A DNA stretch of 64,000 nt from Lachnospiraceae bacterium C10. Its GTDB lineage: Bacteria; Bacillota; Clostridia; Lachnospirales; Lachnospiraceae. The stretch is from positions 91,849 to 155,848 of the forward strand of contig FMTN01000008.1 in assembly GCA_900100095.1 (NCBI GenBank), in the 5' to 3' direction. How positions within the stretch are numbered: the stretch's first letter is position 1; each line of letters begins with the position of its first letter. Shown piece by piece: positions 45,945 through 54,974 of this stretch. The position numbers were made by a program, and so were the translations under genes. A model generated the notes under the pieces. That model made no database searches and was not told the DNA's origin. It saw only the letters and a list, made by a program, of their open reading frames with translations.

Positions 45945-48098
45945 CTATTCCTGAAGATACTCCTCTATCTGGCCAAGATCCATCATTGCACCAAAAAAGA
46001 CCTTTTCCTTGACCGTTGACCGTAAGTAGAACAACTTCAGAAGGACCTTCCGGCTCGCTCCGTCCGGCAGAGGGAAATTAAAGGTATCCATAACCCCCTC
46101 CTTCTTCCGGTCGGCTGCCACATCAAGGAACTGGTACAACCTGTCCTCGTCCTCTTTTGACACCCGTGCCGAAAGCGGCCTTGCCGAATTATATTCCACC
46201 AGATCCGAAAGACTGCCCTCATCATAGTAGTCCTTCATCGCCCAGGTCACCCTTGCTCCTTCACTATCCTGATGTAAAAAGAAGACCGAACCGAAAATTC
46301 TCTGAATGATATCATCCGTCAAAAGATCCGACTTAAACAGTTCCCGGATCTTATGTCCCTGAGGATCACTGCAACGGATTCCCGAGGTATCGATCATCGT
46401 CACATCCTTCAGTCGCTCTTCCATCTCTTCTACAGGGACTGCCTTACCGTACAAAAATCCCTGTGCATAGGTACAGCCGATTTGAGAAAGAGTCTTCGCC
46501 TGCTCGACCGTCTCGATTCCTTCCACAATCACCGGCAGCTTCAGCTGTACCGCCATATCCATAACCGAACGTAAAATATTCACGCTCTTGGAAATATTCT
46601 CTTCTGAAAGATTTAAAAAATAAGCATCGACCTTTAAGGAGTCGATATCGGAACTCCGCAGAGAATTCAATGAGGAATAGCCCTTGCCAAAATCATCCAT
46701 GCATACGGTAAATCCATGGGCATGAAGTTCTGATAAAGTCTCATGAAGCTTTGTGGAGTCTCTTGTAAATGCCTCCTCTGAGATCTCGATCTCCGTCAAA
46801 TGAGGCGGCAGATCATAGGTATCCGCCAATTCCTTCAGATAGCCTGCCACATCCATGGTATAGATATCCACCTTAGAGACATTGATGGAAACCGTAATCG
46901 GCATCAGTCCCTCATCCAGTCTCTTCCTAATCCAGATGGCAACCTGCTTCCAGATCACACGATCCAGGGTGGAAATAAAACCGTTTCGCTCCAATACCGG
47001 AACAAAATTCTCCGGCATAATCACTTTGCCGTCATGAATCCATCTTGCCAAAGCTTCCGCTCCAATAATCTTACCGGACTCCATGTCTACCTTCGGCTGA
47101 AGATAGAAGGTAAATTCACCGTCACGGATTCCTTTCTGGATCTGCTTTAACAGATGGATCTCATCCTTGGCCTTACGAACCATTTCACTGTCGTACAGGG
47201 CACGGCTTTTCGTATAATTACCCTTGATGGTCTCAAGTGCAATCGCTGCCTTGTCGTAGATCTCTCTTGCAGAATTATCGGAGGAACTAAGCTCATAAAC
47301 ACCATACTTCGGAGCAAAGGAGAACTCAAAACTATTGGTCTCTAACAGCTGCGTCATATAATTATGAATCTCATCCAGGATGGCATCCCGTGCCGGGCAT
47401 AACAGGACAAAATCGTCTCCACCGAGATATCCTGCAACTCCGCCATAGCGCTGCACCGACTGCTTGAGACATTCTCCGATCTGCTTCAGGTAGATGTCTC
47501 CTGACTCCCAGGCATAATAACTGTTGAAAAGCTTAAAATGGTCGATATCCATCGCAACCATCCAAAGCTTCCCGTATACACCGCCCTTTAGTCTGGTATC
47601 TGCAAGATGGAAAAAATGCTGCTTATAGGTCAGACCGGTCAAAGGATCTACGGCATTCTCATCCGCTTTATATTGACGGTCGATGCTGGCTGCCAGCTCC
47701 CTTTGCCTCTGGTAGAGATCCACCGTTGTCAGTACACGACGGCGGACAATCCTCTCCGCGTAAGGGCGCGTAATATAATCGAGGGCTCCCAGATCATAAG
47801 CCCGCTCCATATTCGCTGTGTCACTGTCGGAAGAGATCATAATAACAGGGACATAGTCGGTGATATGTTCCCGCTTCATCTCGGATAACACCCCAAAACC
47901 GTCCAATACCCCAGGCATGATCAGATCCAGCAATACAATATCGATATCTTCCAGATTATCCTTAAGTATCTCCAGACCCGTGGAACCGTCGGCTGCTTCC
48001 AGGATATCCATCTCATCCTTTAAGATTTCCTTCAAAATCTCACGGTTAATGATTGCATCATCAATAATAAGAGCACATTTTCTTCTGTCTGTCCGCAT
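45945..48098 (-). CDS. Response regulator with GGDEF and EAL domains (c-di-GMP metabolism)
   Basis: Three-domain signalling protein of 717 residues from the ATG at 48098 (behind AAGGGGG). REC domain: acidic pair in ALIIDDAIIN and phosphoacceptor in DIVLLDLIMPG, but the usual Lys near the end is Arg (YITRPYAE). GGDEF domain: LGGDDFVLL, so the diguanylate cyclase site is largely conserved. EAL domain: GAEALARWIHDG, MDDFGKGYSSLNSL and VIVEGIETVEQ suggest an active phosphodiesterase. A further 150 C-terminal residues are unassigned. Confidence 0.92.
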   Translation of the reverse strand: MRTDRRKCALIIDDAIINREILKEILKDEMDILEAADGSTGLEILKDNLEDIDIVLLDLIMPGVLDGFGVLSEMKREHITDYVPVIMISSDSDTANMERAYDLGALDYITRPYAERIVRRRVLTTVDLYQRQRELAASIDRQYKADENAVDPLTGLTYKQHFFHLADTRLKGGVYGKLWMVAMDIDHFKLFNSYYAWESGDIYLKQIGECLKQSVQRYGGVAGYLGGDDFVLLCPARDAILDEIHNYMTQLLETNSFEFSFAPKYGVYELSSSDNSAREIYDKAAIALETIKGNYTKSRALYDSEMVRKAKDEIHLLKQIQKGIRDGEFTFYLQPKVDMESGKIIGAEALARWIHDGKVIMPENFVPVLERNGFISTLDRVIWKQVAIWIRKRLDEGLMPITVSINVSKVDIYTMDVAGYLKELADTYDLPPHLTEIEISEEAFTRDSTKLHETLSELHAHGFTVCMDDFGKGYSSLNSLRSSDIDSLKVDAYFLNLSEENISKSVNILRSVMDMAVQLKLPVIVEGIETVEQAKTLSQIGCTYAQGFLYGKAVPVEEMEERLKDVTMIDTSGIRCSDPQGHKIRELFKSDLLTDDIIQRIFGSVFFLHQDSEGARVTWAMKDYYDEGSLSDLVEYNSARPLSARVSKEDEDRLYQFLDVAADRKKEGVMDTFNFPLPDGASRKVLLKLFYLRSTVKEKVFFGAMMDLGQIEEYLQE

Positions 48099-48246
48099 AG
48101 AATCCCCCTTCTGCCACACCCCTTGCAGCATTTGGTTATTGCTTAGCCTGCCCACCTACGGCAATATATCTTATTTTTTATCTTATCACTAAAAAAATCA
48201 TTTTGCCACGAAAGCACGAGGAAAATGAAAATTTATTTGTGAATCA

Positions 48247-49599
48247 CTATGCTTCTACCGGATAGACAAGGTACACCTCATCCTGCCCTGCAATTTCTGT
48301 CAGCTCTCTTTTATCACCATAGATCATGGCTCCATAGATACGAAGTCCGTTCTCTTTAATATAGTGAATCTTCTCATTGGCACTTGCCCCGGATTCCTCA
48401 TCCTTAAATGTCATGATGCCCATCATCTTGCGGAAGGTATCCTGATCCCTTAAATAGGCAAGCATACTGATCATATGCTGCTTCACATCCTCTTCCTTGT
48501 CGGAGGTAAGCATCAGCTGCGGATATTTCTTCAACTTCGCGTCCACCGTTTCCACTTCGGACTCCATGAAAAATCCCAGATTCTCCGGCCAATAGGCGTA
48601 GCCCTTGGCAATCTCTCCTTTTTCATTCAAAATACCGTCGCCGGTATCCACTGCGCACCAGAGGGTGGAATTGTTCAAATTCTGCCTGCTCCACCATTTC
48701 CTAAGATCGTTGTAACGCAACATGCGGTCAAAGGTAATATAGGCCACATAGGTCTTATGGCTATCCAGTTCTGAAAGTGTCTGCTTCTGCGCACTCACAT
48801 CAAAGCCTGCATGCAGAGGACGATCCCCCGGATCCTGTCCGTAGACCTTTTTCTCCTGCTCATCCTGCTCCCGAAGGGAGATATCGATACTCTCCCGGGA
48901 TGTCCAGCCGAAGACATTATCCGGTCGGTTCATATAGTTGGTATCGTACAGTGTCAGCGTTCCGCGGGAGATACGTCCGGACACATCATGATAGCCGGTA
49001 CTGTTAAAGCCGATGACCTGTGGAATCACAACGTCATAATTCCCCCAGCCCCGGGAGATTACCGATACGTGGTCTCTTGGAGATGCCGGTGACATAAGTT
49101 CGGAAAAAATTCTTACATCCAGTCCCATACGGTTCAGATCCCCACTGCCTGCCGGCAGTTCATCCATGGGCTGAATCACTTCCCCCGGATTATAGTAAAA
49201 ACAGTCCACCACCTTTGGAAGCACCAGCGTAATCAGCAGCACCACAATGCCGGCAACGATACTTCCAATCAGAGCCGCTCTTCGCAGGGCCCGACGTACC
49301 GCCTTACGAATCATCTTCGTAAACTGCTCATCCTTCATCTTCATATCATCCGAAACTAGAGGCGGTTCCAGACTCATCCTGCTGTAATCCAGTGTTGGCT
49401 GTTCCACGGCAGATATATCCCATGGGCCTCTCTCCAGCGTTCTTCCGCTTAAAGTTCCCGGATCAAATCCTAATTCTGCCTGTTCTGCCAGATATTCTTC
49501 AATCGCCTCCTGACGATCGATATCCTGACGTACCTTCTTTGCCTGTTCCGGCGTCAGTGTCCCCTCTTTATATTTTTCAATCAGATCCTGATACTTCAT
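48247..49599 (-). CDS. Membrane anti-sigma factor (YhdL-like)
   Basis: Predicted partner of the ECF sigma factor encoded 15 bp upstream. The 450-residue protein has a short cytoplasmic N-terminus (residues 1-105), one membrane helix (ALIGSIVAGIVVLLITLVLP, about 108-128) and a 320-residue outer domain. This matches the layout of Sigma_reg-type anti-sigma factors. No zinc-binding HxxxCxxC is seen. The gene order sigma then anti-sigma is the usual one. The 148-bp gap 48099-48246 holds nothing confident. Confidence 0.8.
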   Translation of the reverse strand: MKYQDLIEKYKEGTLTPEQAKKVRQDIDRQEAIEEYLAEQAELGFDPGTLSGRTLERGPWDISAVEQPTLDYSRMSLEPPLVSDDMKMKDEQFTKMIRKAVRRALRRAALIGSIVAGIVVLLITLVLPKVVDCFYYNPGEVIQPMDELPAGSGDLNRMGLDVRIFSELMSPASPRDHVSVISRGWGNYDVVIPQVIGFNSTGYHDVSGRISRGTLTLYDTNYMNRPDNVFGWTSRESIDISLREQDEQEKKVYGQDPGDRPLHAGFDVSAQKQTLSELDSHKTYVAYITFDRMLRYNDLRKWWSRQNLNNSTLWCAVDTGDGILNEKGEIAKGYAYWPENLGFFMESEVETVDAKLKKYPQLMLTSDKEEDVKQHMISMLAYLRDQDTFRKMMGIMTFKDEESGASANEKIHYIKENGLRIYGAMIYGDKRELTEIAGQDEVYLVYPVEA

Positions 49600-49614
49600 A
49601 ATCGACCCTTTCCG

Positions 49615-50178
49615 TTACGATATACGAAAATCCGTATTCTGCTGTTCCAACGCTTCCTTCAATCTCTTCTTTCCTCGCGAAGCAAGCACTCTAACATTTC
49701 CCGGCGACAGCCCCAAAAACTCTGCAATCTCCTTCTGCGACATGCCGTCATAATACATCATCCGCAAAATACTCTGGGACGGTTGCGACAGTTGCTGCAG
49801 AGCTTTCTCCACCATGACACTCTGTTCATAGTTAAGATACTGCTGTTCCGGACTGTCCTGGGTGACAAAAGCCGCACTGGCGTTCAATGCACCTTCCTCC
49901 GCGCCTGTGCCGGAAGGCTTGGCATCCCGAAGCATCTGCACATCCAAATGCACGTCTCCACGATCCTTTCGCAGGTGATCAATATATAAATTTTTCGCGA
50001 CCAGATACAGCCACGCCCGTAAATTGGAATGTGTTTCAGGGAGAGAAATAATTGCTTTTAAGAATGTCTCCTGCGTCAGATCCTCCGCCAGGGCAGAATC
50101 TCTCGTCAGGGACAGAAGATAGCGGTAGATGGGATCATAGTATGTCTGGTACAGTTCCATCAAAAGATCCTTATCCAC
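49615..50178 (-). CDS. ECF-type RNA polymerase sigma factor
   Basis: Extracytoplasmic-function sigma factor of 187 residues. Region 2 has LAEDLTQETFLKAIISLP and AWLYLVAKNLYIDHLRKD; region 4 has the helix-turn-helix MSQKEIAEFLGLSPGNVRVL. The linker between them is longer than average (about 50 residues, Ser/Ala-rich). A TGTAAC-N16-CGTTAT promoter directly upstream looks like an ECF-dependent autoregulated one. The gene is followed by its anti-sigma factor. Confidence 0.92.
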   Translation of the reverse strand: MDKDLLMELYQTYYDPIYRYLLSLTRDSALAEDLTQETFLKAIISLPETHSNLRAWLYLVAKNLYIDHLRKDRGDVHLDVQMLRDAKPSGTGAEEGALNASAAFVTQDSPEQQYLNYEQSVMVEKALQQLSQPSQSILRMMYYDGMSQKEIAEFLGLSPGNVRVLASRGKKRLKEALEQQNTDFRIS

Positions 50179-50199
50179 GCTTTCCTCCCCTCTACTTAT

Positions 50200-50227
50200 A
50201 TAACGAAAAAAATGTTAGAATGTTACA
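50200..50227 (-). promoter_or_regulatory. ECF-type autoregulatory promoter
   Basis: Minus strand -35 TGTAAC (50222-50227), 16-bp spacer containing a T-run, and -10 CGTTAT (50200-50205), the AAC/CGT form used by sigma-M/W/V-type factors. It is about 22 bp upstream of the sigma gene's GTG or ATG region. Confidence 0.7.
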
Positions 50228-50267
50228 AACTTATTGTATTTTACCCATAGTGAGGTTATCTGTCCAT

Positions 50268-50996
50268 ATGGCCAACCATAAAACTTACAACAAACAAAAG
50301 AAAAATATCACATTGAATAGCGGTGTTGTCCTGACCTACAACCTGACGAAAAAAAATATCAAGCGGATGAACCTTCGCATCCATGCCACCGGTGACATCA
50401 GCCTCTCGGCTCCCCGCTCCCTTCCTTTGCGCACCATCGAGGCCTTTCTTCTGGAAAAAGAGGATTTCATCCTCCGTTCCCTGCATGAGATCAAAGTCAA
50501 AGAAAGCCTTAGAAAAGAAGATGCCAGGGAGCGAATGGAAAAGGCCTATGCCTATGCAGCCGCTCACAAACTCCTTGTCAAACGGGATCGGCACGGAAAT
50601 GAACTAATCGGACGTATGGGTTTTCCGGGCAGTTATTTTAACGGAATGCCTTATATCTCCGGCCGGCAGGAGATGGCTGCTCTCCTTGCCAATGTCTCCG
50701 CGGCTTTTAACAAAACCTACGCCCTGGATCTTTCCCCGGCCAAAGTCTCTGTCCGTATCATGAAATCCCGCTGGGGCAGCTGCCGGCCTTCCAAGGGAAG
50801 CATCACCTTAAACGGCCTTTTGTATTATGTTCCGCGCGAATGCATGGAATATGTCATTGTTCACGAATACTGCCACTTTTTAGAGGCGAATCATTCTCAA
50901 ACCTTCTGGAATCATGTGGAGCATTTCCTTCCGGATTACAGAGAGCGGGAGCGCCTTCTTGCAGAATATGAGCCGAAGCTGATGCCCGTCTCCTAA
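50268..50996 (+). CDS. YgjP-type zinc metallopeptidase (M48/DUF45)
   Basis: Predicted metallopeptidase of 242 residues from the ATG at 50268, about 12 nt past GAGG. The zinc motif HExxH is in VIVHEYCHFLEANHSQTFW, typical of the DUF45/YgjP family. RIMKSRWGSCRPSKGSITLN is also a family signature. The function is unproven; some relatives are predicted to act with the cell envelope. It is divergent from the ECF sigma gene and convergent with nrdG (4-bp overlap). Confidence 0.85.
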   Translation: MANHKTYNKQKKNITLNSGVVLTYNLTKKNIKRMNLRIHATGDISLSAPRSLPLRTIEAFLLEKEDFILRSLHEIKVKESLRKEDARERMEKAYAYAAAHKLLVKRDRHGNELIGRMGFPGSYFNGMPYISGRQEMAALLANVSAAFNKTYALDLSPAKVSVRIMKSRWGSCRPSKGSITLNGLLYYVPRECMEYVIVHEYCHFLEANHSQTFWNHVEHFLPDYRERERLLAEYEPKLMPVS

Positions 50997-51517
50997 TCAT
51001 TTAAAGGGTGAAGCACCACTTCTCCCGATGCACGGGTCTTTTTCATATCAATGATTCTTTGATTGGAAGAGCCCCGGAAATTGAGACTGATATCCTTTAA
51101 TTCCTCTTCAAATCTGCCGTCCACAAGCACATCAATCTGATCCAGGATCTCGTCCGTCACCTCGATATGGCGGCATCCGCCCTCTAACATCTCTTCGTAG
51201 GTGTTACCGGAATACATCCAGATGGTTTTCCCCGGACATTCCTTTCGAACTCTTCGAATCAGCTTCACTATCTCCCTCTGATTCTCCGGCTCGAAGGGCT
51301 CTCCGCCCAGAATAGACAGACCATCATAATAGTCTTCGGACAGTTCCTTAATCAGGTCGTCCTCCACTTCCTTTGTATATTCATGTCCATAGTTAAAATC
51401 CCAGGTCTGGGGCTGAAAACAGTTCTTGCAGCGGTTCGTACAACCGGATACAAATATGCTGACTCTGACGCCGATTCCATTTGCTATATCTGCCTTAAAT
51501 ATCTGTCCAACGTGCAT
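50993..51517 (-). CDS. nrdG: Anaerobic ribonucleotide reductase activating protein
   Basis: Radical SAM enzyme that installs the glycyl radical on NrdD. The ATG at 51517 follows AGGAGG, giving 174 residues. The SAM-cluster motif CxxxCxxC is in VSGCTNRCKNCFQPQTW. GLSILGGEPFEPENQRE contains the family's GGEP. It is 69 bp after nrdD with a partial terminator hairpin between, so nrdG probably receives less transcription. Confidence 0.97.
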   Translation of the reverse strand: MHVGQIFKADIANGIGVRVSIFVSGCTNRCKNCFQPQTWDFNYGHEYTKEVEDDLIKELSEDYYDGLSILGGEPFEPENQREIVKLIRRVRKECPGKTIWMYSGNTYEEMLEGGCRHIEVTDEILDQIDVLVDGRFEEELKDISLNFRGSSNQRIIDMKKTRASGEVVLHPLND

Positions 51518-51542
51518 ACACATTCCTCCTTTATCCTATATG

Positions 51543-51569
51543 TAAAATACCCGGCCATACGACCGGGTA
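51543..51569 (-). terminator. Hairpin between nrdD and nrdG
   Basis: TACCCGG (51548-51554) with CCGGGTA (51563-51569), followed on the minus strand by TTTTACA. The short U-tract suggests partial termination that would lower nrdG relative to nrdD. Confidence 0.65.
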
Positions 51570-51586
51570 CTCTTTTTCATTTTCAC

Positions 51587-53836
51587 TTAATGCATAGAAC
51601 CTACATTGGTGGATAATGCCTCTTCTTTAAATGTCTCATCCGAGATATGAAGAACACGATCCTTGATCTCCTGTGTACGTCCCTGATTCCAGAACTGCGT
51701 TCCGATATATCCACAGGTTCGTCGTGCTACACTCATCTTCGCCTGATCGCGGTTGCCACAGTTCGGGCATTCCCAGACAAGCTTGCCGTTCTCATCCTCT
51801 ACGATTCTTATCTCTCCGTCATATCCGCAGACCTCACAGTAATCACTCTTGGTATTCAATTCTGCATACATGATATTGTCATAAATATATTTCATTACGG
51901 AAAGAACCGCCGGAATATTCTTCTGCATATTCGGAACTTCCACGTAGGAGATAGCTCCTCCCGGTGACAGCTTCTGGAAGTCTGACTCAAACTGCAGCTT
52001 CTTGAAGGCATCCACCTGCTCTGTTACATGGATATGGTAGCTGTTCGTAATATAGTTCTTATCCGTAACATGCGGAATAATTCCAAAACGCTTCTGCAGG
52101 CACTTGGAGAATTTATATGTGGTGGACTCCATCGGAGTTCCATATACGGAGTAACTGATGTTCTCCTCTTTCTTCCACTCCTCGCACTTTTCATTCAGGC
52201 GCCGCATGACTTTTAATGCAAATTCCTTGCCCATCGGATCGGTATGGGATACGCCAAGCATACGGTAGCACATCTCGCACAGACCGGCATAACCCAATGA
52301 GATGGTGGAATATCCGCCGTAGAGAAGCTTATCGATGGTCTCGCCCTTTTTAAGTCGAGCCAGCGCACCATGCTGCCAAAGGATCGGTGCCACATCCGAT
52401 ACCGTTCCCTTTAATCTCTCGTGACGACAACGGAGTGCCCGGTGGCAAAGCTCCAGTCGCTCCTCCAGGATCTCCCAGAATTTATCCATGTCACCATCGG
52501 AAGAACATGCAACATCCACCAGATTGATTGTAACCACACCCTGGTTGAAACGACCGTAGAATTTATGTGTACCGTCTGCATTGCGGACATTATCTTCCAC
52601 ACTCAAAAAGCTTCGACATCCCATGCAGGTATATACGTTGCCTTCCTTGATCTCCTTCATGACCTTGGCTGAAATATAATCCGGCACCATGCGCTTTGCG
52701 GTACACTGGGCTGCAATCTTAGTCAGATGATAGTAGCGGCTTCCCTCTTCGATATTGTCCTCATCCAGTACATAGATGATCTTAGGGAAGGCCGGTGTTA
52801 CCCATACACCCTTTTCGTTCTTGATTCCCTGAATCCTCTGACGGAAAACCTCTTCCGCAAGGATAGCAAGGTCATCACGAATCACGCCCTCTTTCGCCTC
52901 ATCCAGATAGATGAACATGGTAACGAAAGGTGTCTGTCCATTCGTTGTCATAAGCGTTACCAGCTGATACTGGATGGTCTGAATTCCGGATGCAATCTCC
53001 TTTTGCAGACGCTTCTTAACGATCATGGCAATCTGCTCATCGCTGGCCTGAATGCCGGCCTCTTCGAATTCCGCCTTCACATGGGCTGTAATACGCTGAC
53101 GGCTGACCTCTACGAAAGGAGCCAGGTGCGCCAGTGAAAAACTCTGTCCGCCATACTGGTTGGATGCCACCTGCGCCACGATCTGTGTTGCCACATTACA
53201 TGCAGTTGCAAAACTGTGTGGCTTCTCAATCATGGTCTCAGAGATAACGGTGCCGTTCTGAAGCATATCCTCAAGGTTGATCAAATCGCAGTTATGCTCT
53301 CTCTGCGCATAGTAATCACTGTCGTGGAAGTGAATGATGCCCTCTTCATGAGCCTTTACAATCTCCTCCGGTAAAAGGACACGCTTTGTCAGGTCCTTAC
53401 TTACCTCGCCAGCCATATAATCACGCTGGGTTGAGTTGATGACAGGGTTCTTATTGGAGTTCTCCTGTTTCACCTCTTCATTGAGTTGATCGATCAATGC
53501 AAGGATTCCGTTGTCCGTAGTATTGGTTTTACGAGAAAGTTCTCTCTTATAACGATAGCGGACATATTTCTGCGCCACTTCATAGCAACGCATCTCCATG
53601 ATTCCGGTCTCCACCATATCCTGAATATCTTCCACATTCACTGCATGGGATGACTTCGACACCTGAATCGCAATTTTATCTGCGACGGCCTGAACCTGCG
53701 CCGGATTCATCTGATGAATTCCATCCACCTCGTTGTTTGCTTTCTTGATTGCGTCAATGATCTTGTCCTCATGGAAATGTACTTCCCTACCATTTCTTTT
53801 GATGACATTGGTCTTTACTTCAATCTGTTTGTCCAC
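51587..53836 (-). CDS. nrdD: Anaerobic ribonucleoside-triphosphate reductase
   Basis: Class III, glycyl-radical enzyme that makes deoxyribonucleotides without oxygen. The 749-residue protein has an N-terminal ATP-cone (VIKRNGREVHFHEDKIIDAI). The catalytic domain includes CRSFLSVEDNVRNADGT, and the C-terminus has two CxxC zinc pairs (YCEVCGYDG and ECPNCGNRD). The glycyl radical is in RRTCGYIGTQFW. The upstream region has an NrdR-type box. Confidence 0.97.
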   Translation of the reverse strand: MDKQIEVKTNVIKRNGREVHFHEDKIIDAIKKANNEVDGIHQMNPAQVQAVADKIAIQVSKSSHAVNVEDIQDMVETGIMEMRCYEVAQKYVRYRYKRELSRKTNTTDNGILALIDQLNEEVKQENSNKNPVINSTQRDYMAGEVSKDLTKRVLLPEEIVKAHEEGIIHFHDSDYYAQREHNCDLINLEDMLQNGTVISETMIEKPHSFATACNVATQIVAQVASNQYGGQSFSLAHLAPFVEVSRQRITAHVKAEFEEAGIQASDEQIAMIVKKRLQKEIASGIQTIQYQLVTLMTTNGQTPFVTMFIYLDEAKEGVIRDDLAILAEEVFRQRIQGIKNEKGVWVTPAFPKIIYVLDEDNIEEGSRYYHLTKIAAQCTAKRMVPDYISAKVMKEIKEGNVYTCMGCRSFLSVEDNVRNADGTHKFYGRFNQGVVTINLVDVACSSDGDMDKFWEILEERLELCHRALRCRHERLKGTVSDVAPILWQHGALARLKKGETIDKLLYGGYSTISLGYAGLCEMCYRMLGVSHTDPMGKEFALKVMRRLNEKCEEWKKEENISYSVYGTPMESTTYKFSKCLQKRFGIIPHVTDKNYITNSYHIHVTEQVDAFKKLQFESDFQKLSPGGAISYVEVPNMQKNIPAVLSVMKYIYDNIMYAELNTKSDYCEVCGYDGEIRIVEDENGKLVWECPNCGNRDQAKMSVARRTCGYIGTQFWNQGRTQEIKDRVLHISDETFKEEALSTNVGSMH

Positions 53837-53884
53837 GGTACAACTCCCTTTCTTTCTATTTATTTCGCCTTTTGGGGCATAGCA

Positions 53885-53913
53885 CTGCCTGCAGGCATCA
53901 TTCCTGCAGGCAG
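53885..53913. repeat. Perfect palindrome in the nrdD leader
   Basis: CTGCCTGCAGG (53885-53895) and CCTGCAGGCAG (53903-53913), 11 bp, 7-nt loop. It is about 50 bp before the nrdD start. No T-run follows on either strand, so it is not a terminator. It could be a leader stem-loop affecting RNA stability or translation. The rest of the gap 53837-54155 is AT-rich. Confidence 0.6.
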
Positions 53914-53950
53914 GTAAAACAACAACTTTTAGTTGTGATTCTTTGTAAAT

Positions 53951-53966
53951 GCACTATATCTTGTGC
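53951..53966 (-). promoter_or_regulatory. NrdR box upstream of nrdD
   Basis: GCACTATATCTTGTGC fits the 16-bp NrdR consensus (acaCwAtATaTwGtgt). A partial second box, GTACAAGATTTGCTTT, lies at 53981-53996, 30 bp centre-to-centre, close to the usual three-turn spacing. A further GTACAAGA occurs at 54031. NrdR represses ribonucleotide reductase genes when dATP is high. The nrdR gene is not in the window. Confidence 0.7.
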
Positions 53967-54155
53967 CGGATATTATGATAGTACAAGATTTGCTTTTTGG
54001 AAAGGGGCAGCGGAATGTTTTTTATTTTTTGTACAAGACTTACAAAATGCAGCCATAATTATCGTGCACTTTCGTTTGACACAGTCTCTTGACATTCAAT
54101 CTGTCTGACGAGTACTATATCCGCCCTCCCAACTGTATGAAAATATCAATATCAT

Positions 54156-54192
54156 ACAAAGAAGCTCCGGAGGGGAGATCCTCCGAAGCTTC
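54156..54192 (-). terminator. Terminator after glnQ-type gene
   Basis: GAAGCTCCGGAGG (54161-54173) with CCTCCGAAGCTTC (54180-54192), one mismatch, followed on the minus strand by TTTGTATG. Confidence 0.8.
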
Positions 54193-54206
54193 TCATGTTC
54201 GCTCGT

Positions 54207-54944
54207 TTAATGAAGCACACTGGATAAAAAGGCCTTCAGTCTCTCATCCTTTGGATGGTTGAATACCTCCTCCGGCGCGCCGTCTTCCTTGATTACCTTG
54301 TCATCAATGAACAATACCCGGTTGGCAACCTCTCTGGCAAATCCCATCTCATGGGTCACCACGATCATCGTCATGCCCTCTTCTGCCAGCTCCCGCATAA
54401 TGTTAAGAACCTCTCCTACCATCTCAGGGTCAAGAGCCGAGGTCGGCTCATCAAACAGGATGATCTCCGGATTCATCGCCAAAGATCTTGCGATCGCCAC
54501 ACGCTGCTTCTGTCCACCGGAAAGCTGGGACGGATAAGCATCCGCCTTGTCTGCCAGTCCAACACGCTCTAACAGCTCCATTGCCTTGGCATCTGCCTGC
54601 TGCTGGTTCATCAGCTTGTGATGCACCGGTGCGAAGGTGATATTCTTCTTAATCGTCATGTTCCCAAAAAGATTAAACTGCTGGAATACCATTCCGATCC
54701 GTGGAAGAATTTCATCCACGTTGGTCTTTGGATCGTTCAGATCCTCTCCGTCAATGATGATATGTCCGGAGGTTGGCTTCTCCAACAGATCCAGGGTGCG
54801 GATAAACGTGGACTTACCACAGCCACTCGGTCCGATGATTGCGATTACCTCGCCCTTTTTAACATCCAAATCTATATTTTCAAGTACGGTATGATTTCCG
54901 TAGCGCTTAGTCAGCCCACGGATCTCCATCATAATATCTGCCAT
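54207..54944 (-). CDS. glnQ: Polar amino-acid ABC transporter ATP-binding protein
   Basis: ATPase energising uptake by the permease fusion encoded just upstream. The 245-residue product has Walker [16 protein letters not shown], signature [15 protein letters not shown], Walker [13 protein letters not shown], and H-loop [11 protein letters not shown]. The HisP/GlnQ family handles polar amino acids; the exact substrate cannot be read here. It follows the permease by 30 bp. Confidence 0.94.
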   Translation of the reverse strand: MADIMMEIRGLTKRYGNHTVLENIDLDVKKGEVIAIIGPSGCGKSTFIRTLDLLEKPTSGHIIIDGEDLNDPKTNVDEILPRIGMVFQQFNLFGNMTIKKNITFAPVHHKLMNQQQADAKAMELLERVGLADKADAYPSQLSGGQKQRVAIARSLAMNPEIILFDEPTSALDPEMVGEVLNIMRELAEEGMTMIVVTHEMGFAREVANRVLFIDDKVIKEDGAPEEVFNHPKDERLKAFLSSVLH

Positions 54945-54974
54945 GTGAATTCCTCTTTCCTATTTATAACCTTC

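Noticed and set aside
48099..48246. c-di-GMP riboswitch before the REC-GGDEF-EAL gene
   Set aside because: The gap is short and lacks the conserved GEMM segments; only AT-rich sequence is visible.
54089..54118. Plus-strand promoter TTGACA-18-TACTAT
   Set aside because: It faces only antisense sequence of glnQ and a hairpin without a plus-strand U-tract; likely chance or a weak antisense start.
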